Of a stretch of 35,175 nt of DNA, positions 32,772-35,175 are shown piece after piece (within the stretch, counting starts at the first letter, position 1; each line of letters begins with the position of its first letter). The stretch spans positions 1-35,175 of IMG/VR virus record IMGVR_UViG_3300032315_001268, one strand, 5' to 3'. The notes beneath the pieces are model-generated. The model ran no database searches and was not told the origin of the DNA. It saw nothing but the letters and a program-made list of their open reading frames with translations. A program made the translations under genes and the position numbers. This DNA is from a virus.

Positions 32772-33869
32772 ATGGCAAATACAGATATATTTACTACATT
32801 CAATACAGCTGATATTGTACCTAACCAAGAAGAAGTAATTACTAGAGCTTTATTTTCAAATAATGATGGTAATTTAACAACTTTTTTTACATCTTCCGGA
32901 CAAACGGCTACTCAAAAGAGATATTATTACGAAATTTTTAATAGTTCTTCAAATGCTCTAGGCTCCGAAGCTCAATTTAGCATTGCTTACGGTCAATATA
33001 ATGGCTCTGGCTCTGCTGACGAAGGAGGTCAAATAAACGACACTCCTACTCGAGCTATCTATGGCCAGTATAAGCAATTATGTTTAGACCCCGGGGAGAG
33101 AAAATTTACAATCAATGGGAAATCTACAGATAGTATTTATGTTATTAATGTAAATAGAGCAAGATTAAGAGAATCTCTAGATGTAGGAACATTAGAAATA
33201 AATTTAGCACATTTATCAGGATCTCAATTTATTGCTGGACCTGGAAAAAATTCAACTCATACAGGATCTAATGTTAGACTAGCTGGAAATGGAAGAAGTC
33301 TTAGATTAATTGATGATTCAAAAATTAATCCCGCGTCCGTAACCACGGCAGGTAAAGTTTATAATTTAGTTTCCGGCTCCTTAGAATCAGGTGTACATAA
33401 TCCCGCAAATCCTAGAAAATTTGGTTTAGTATATCCTAATCTAGGAATTGTTATTATGGATGGAACCGCTTTAGATAAGTCAGCTTCATTTGGTACGGTT
33501 TCTGGTTCGGAAGTTGCAGGAGATAATTCCTTTAAATTATATAAATCTATGTCTGGGTCTGGTAAATTCCAAGATTTGTCAGGAGATAAATTAGGGTTTC
33601 AAGCTAGAAGTTCAGAAAAAGTAAAATCTACTCACTATTTTGTACGAGTTAGAAATGACAGATATAATTTTAGTAATAATCCAACATTTATAACAGGTTC
33701 AGAAGGAGACTTCTCACAACCCACTTTTATAAATGATCCTAAAGTATATATTACAACAGTAGGCATGTATTCTAATTCTTACGAACTACTTGCGGTGGCT
33801 AAACTATCAAAACCTTTACAAAAAAGTTTTACTAGAGAAGCTCTGCTGAAAGTAAAACTAGATTTCTAA
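32772..33869 (+). CDS. Conserved virion structural protein, 365 aa
   Basis: Residues about 75-140 contain QFSIAYGQYNGSGSADEGGQ, then PTRAIYGQYKQLCLDP, then SIYVINVNRARLRESLDVGT. Together these identify a structural protein family widespread in marine T4-like phages, so far without a defined role. The rest is beta-rich, with many Ser/Gly residues and the closing YELLAVAKLSKPLQKSF segment. It starts 14 bases after the preceding gene with an A-rich leader, so the two are probably one transcript. Confidence 0.75.
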   Translation: MANTDIFTTFNTADIVPNQEEVITRALFSNNDGNLTTFFTSSGQTATQKRYYYEIFNSSSNALGSEAQFSIAYGQYNGSGSADEGGQINDTPTRAIYGQYKQLCLDPGERKFTINGKSTDSIYVINVNRARLRESLDVGTLEINLAHLSGSQFIAGPGKNSTHTGSNVRLAGNGRSLRLIDDSKINPASVTTAGKVYNLVSGSLESGVHNPANPRKFGLVYPNLGIVIMDGTALDKSASFGTVSGSEVAGDNSFKLYKSMSGSGKFQDLSGDKLGFQARSSEKVKSTHYFVRVRNDRYNFSNNPTFITGSEGDFSQPTFINDPKVYITTVGMYSNSYELLAVAKLSKPLQKSFTREALLKVKLDF

Positions 33870-33875
33870 GAATAA

Positions 33876-33884
33876 ATATTTAAT
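33876..33884 (+). promoter_or_regulatory. Weak candidate late-promoter element ATATTTAAT
   Basis: ATATTTAAT lies 19 bases before ATG 33904 and shares the TATTTA core and spacing of the other elements in this window. It is the weakest copy. Confidence 0.25.
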
Positions 33885-33903
33885 AGAGAAAACATATCGT
33901 ACA

Positions 33904-35175
33904 ATGGATTTTATAGATTATGCAGTATTTTATTACTTATCCGAACAAGATCAACAAAATTTTCTAAATAGTCTATCTTTTTTTGATAGACAAAATTATC
34001 AAAATAATTATGATCAATGGTTCTATGACCCTAATAATCCTATAACGAATACTATAAGAACGGATAGCCTAATTATAAATATAAATTACTGCGTTAATAG
34101 TAATTTAAATAACATTAGTTTTACATATTCCATAAATCCAAACGACCCTAGTGCTAGACAAAATGCTATTGATCAAGCTACTAGTAATTATAGAAACGGT
34201 AATATTCCTTATACAGTAGGAGTAAATTCTCCTGCACCTTTGTTAACATGCTTTACTCCGGACTTTGGAAATCTTGGTGGTATTGGAGAAATAGTACAAT
34301 CTACAACTTCTACTGTATATATAACATACTGTAATGGTACAACTCCGATTTTTAGTAGAGACACTATAACTTATACAGATTTAAATGACAGATCCGTCAA
34401 GATAAGAGGCATACAAAGATCTTTGGAAAATTCAGGTTTTACAGAAGTATCTGTAACTTTATCTCCCGCATCTCCATCTTCTTGTGTACCACTAATTCCA
34501 CCACCGGAAGGACCTACTGGGCCAGGTCCCTCACCGGGAGGACCTACTGGACCAGGTCCTTCTACAGTAACGTTAAATGCTTCTTTTTGCGGTCCGCAGG
34601 GACCTGATAGCTCTTCATTTGGTCAAGTTAATGTTCAGTTTAGAGATAGCATTGCCGCTACATATAAAGCACAATTAGAAAGAAACGGAAATACTAGTGT
34701 AGTAACTGCTTTTGATTCCATCCCCCCATTACCTACTAATTGTCCTTCTATTAGTGGAGGAGGAGGCCCACTCCCTCCTTCACCACCCTCTAATATTACT
34801 TTATCGGAAGAGCTAAGAGCTTCTGGCTGTTTAAATGGAGCGGTTAGAAGAACTTTTAAGAGAATTGAAATTGAAGCAGCTTTTGGAACTACTAAATCTT
34901 CTGAATTTTTCAGAGATTTTCTATCTATTCAAACTGTAGTATTTAGAAATCAATTATTAACCGAAGGTTATACTAAGTTAAGTCCTATAACGACTAGCCC
35001 TAATCTTCCGCAAGATTCAGATTGTACAACAGCAGAGAATAATAACACAACATCTGCAATACCTCAAGTATTAGCCGCCGTACAATTTCAAGAGTGTGAT
35101 GGATCTATCGTTAACCTAAGTAATTCTATAGCCCCACCGGCTCCTTCTGTTAATATTAACGGAATTGGAATTTCA
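33904..35175 (+). CDS. Phage structural protein with Gly/Pro-rich linkers, partial (runs off right edge)
   Basis: From ATG 33904 the frame stays open for 424 codons to the edge. The protein starts MDFIDYAVFYYLSEQDQQNF. It contains at least three domains of 100-130 residues separated by Gly/Pro-rich linkers, such as GPTGPGPSPGGPTGPGPS and GGGGPLPPSPPS. The linkers resemble those of the 25322 protein, and cysteines recur at domain ends. The domain sequences are not clearly recognised. Context and composition point to a virion protein, perhaps a fibre or a decoration arm. Confidence 0.7.
   Translation, partial: MDFIDYAVFYYLSEQDQQNFLNSLSFFDRQNYQNNYDQWFYDPNNPITNTIRTDSLIININYCVNSNLNNISFTYSINPNDPSARQNAIDQATSNYRNGNIPYTVGVNSPAPLLTCFTPDFGNLGGIGEIVQSTTSTVYITYCNGTTPIFSRDTITYTDLNDRSVKIRGIQRSLENSGFTEVSVTLSPASPSSCVPLIPPPEGPTGPGPSPGGPTGPGPSTVTLNASFCGPQGPDSSSFGQVNVQFRDSIAATYKAQLERNGNTSVVTAFDSIPPLPTNCPSISGGGGPLPPSPPSNITLSEELRASGCLNGAVRRTFKRIEIEAAFGTTKSSEFFRDFLSIQTVVFRNQLLTEGYTKLSPITTSPNLPQDSDCTTAENNNTTSAIPQVLAAVQFQECDGSIVNLSNSIAPPAPSVNINGIGIS

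Overview
The window looks like part of the virion-structure region of a large T4-like (myovirus-type) tailed phage, most likely one that infects a member of the Bacteroidota. The T4-like assignment rests on a gp25-type and a gp6/J-type baseplate wedge gene side by side (21795-24196), a probable gp5-type hub protein (19360-21363), a probable gp55-like late sigma factor (18266-18946) and several long tail or baseplate proteins. The Bacteroidota assignment is inferred from AT-rich DNA, start codons preceded by A-rich rather than Shine-Dalgarno leaders, and one promoter that fits the TTG-N19-TAnnTTTG pattern of that phylum (15672-15702). No tRNA, rRNA, CRISPR array or reverse transcriptase was seen.

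Layout. Positions 1-15283 are read from the minus strand and 15716-35175 from the plus strand. They diverge from a 430-bp AT-rich regulatory gap at 15284-15715 that is rich in CATG. The minus-strand arm, in transcription order, has three small proteins (15283-13935, closed by a clear rho-independent terminator) and a fibre cassette (13846-7244). The cassette holds two proteins with C-terminal S74 chaperone domains, two smaller fibre-like proteins, a small helical protein and a free-standing HNH endonuclease. After it come two small proteins, a modification block (a glycosyltransferase, a 2-oxoglutarate/Fe(II) oxygenase-like protein, a two-domain glycosyltransferase and a third short glycosyltransferase), and another collagen-like fibre that runs off the left edge. 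A TnpB-only IS200/IS605-type element has landed just upstream of the third glycosyltransferase, and its reading frame continues into that gene.

The plus-strand arm begins with a multi-pass membrane protein that carries an AT-hook-like tail and a possible -1 frameshift site. It continues with an HD-domain relative that has lost its metal ligands, a small membrane protein ending in a conserved acidic motif, the sigma-like factor, a small coiled-coil protein and then the baseplate module. Downstream of the wedge genes are a fibrous or DNRLRE-like protein, a collagen-like and Thr-rich protein, a 1525-residue structural protein, two conserved structural proteins and a partial gene at the right edge.

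The most interesting idea is that the oxygenase and glycosyltransferases modify the phage's own collagen-like fibres. At least five proteins here carry collagen-like Gly-X-Y stretches of different composition. A hydroxylase-like enzyme and glycosyltransferases lie directly between two of them, which recalls collagen hydroxylation and glycosylation in animals and in mimivirus. This is inference from gene context and motifs only.
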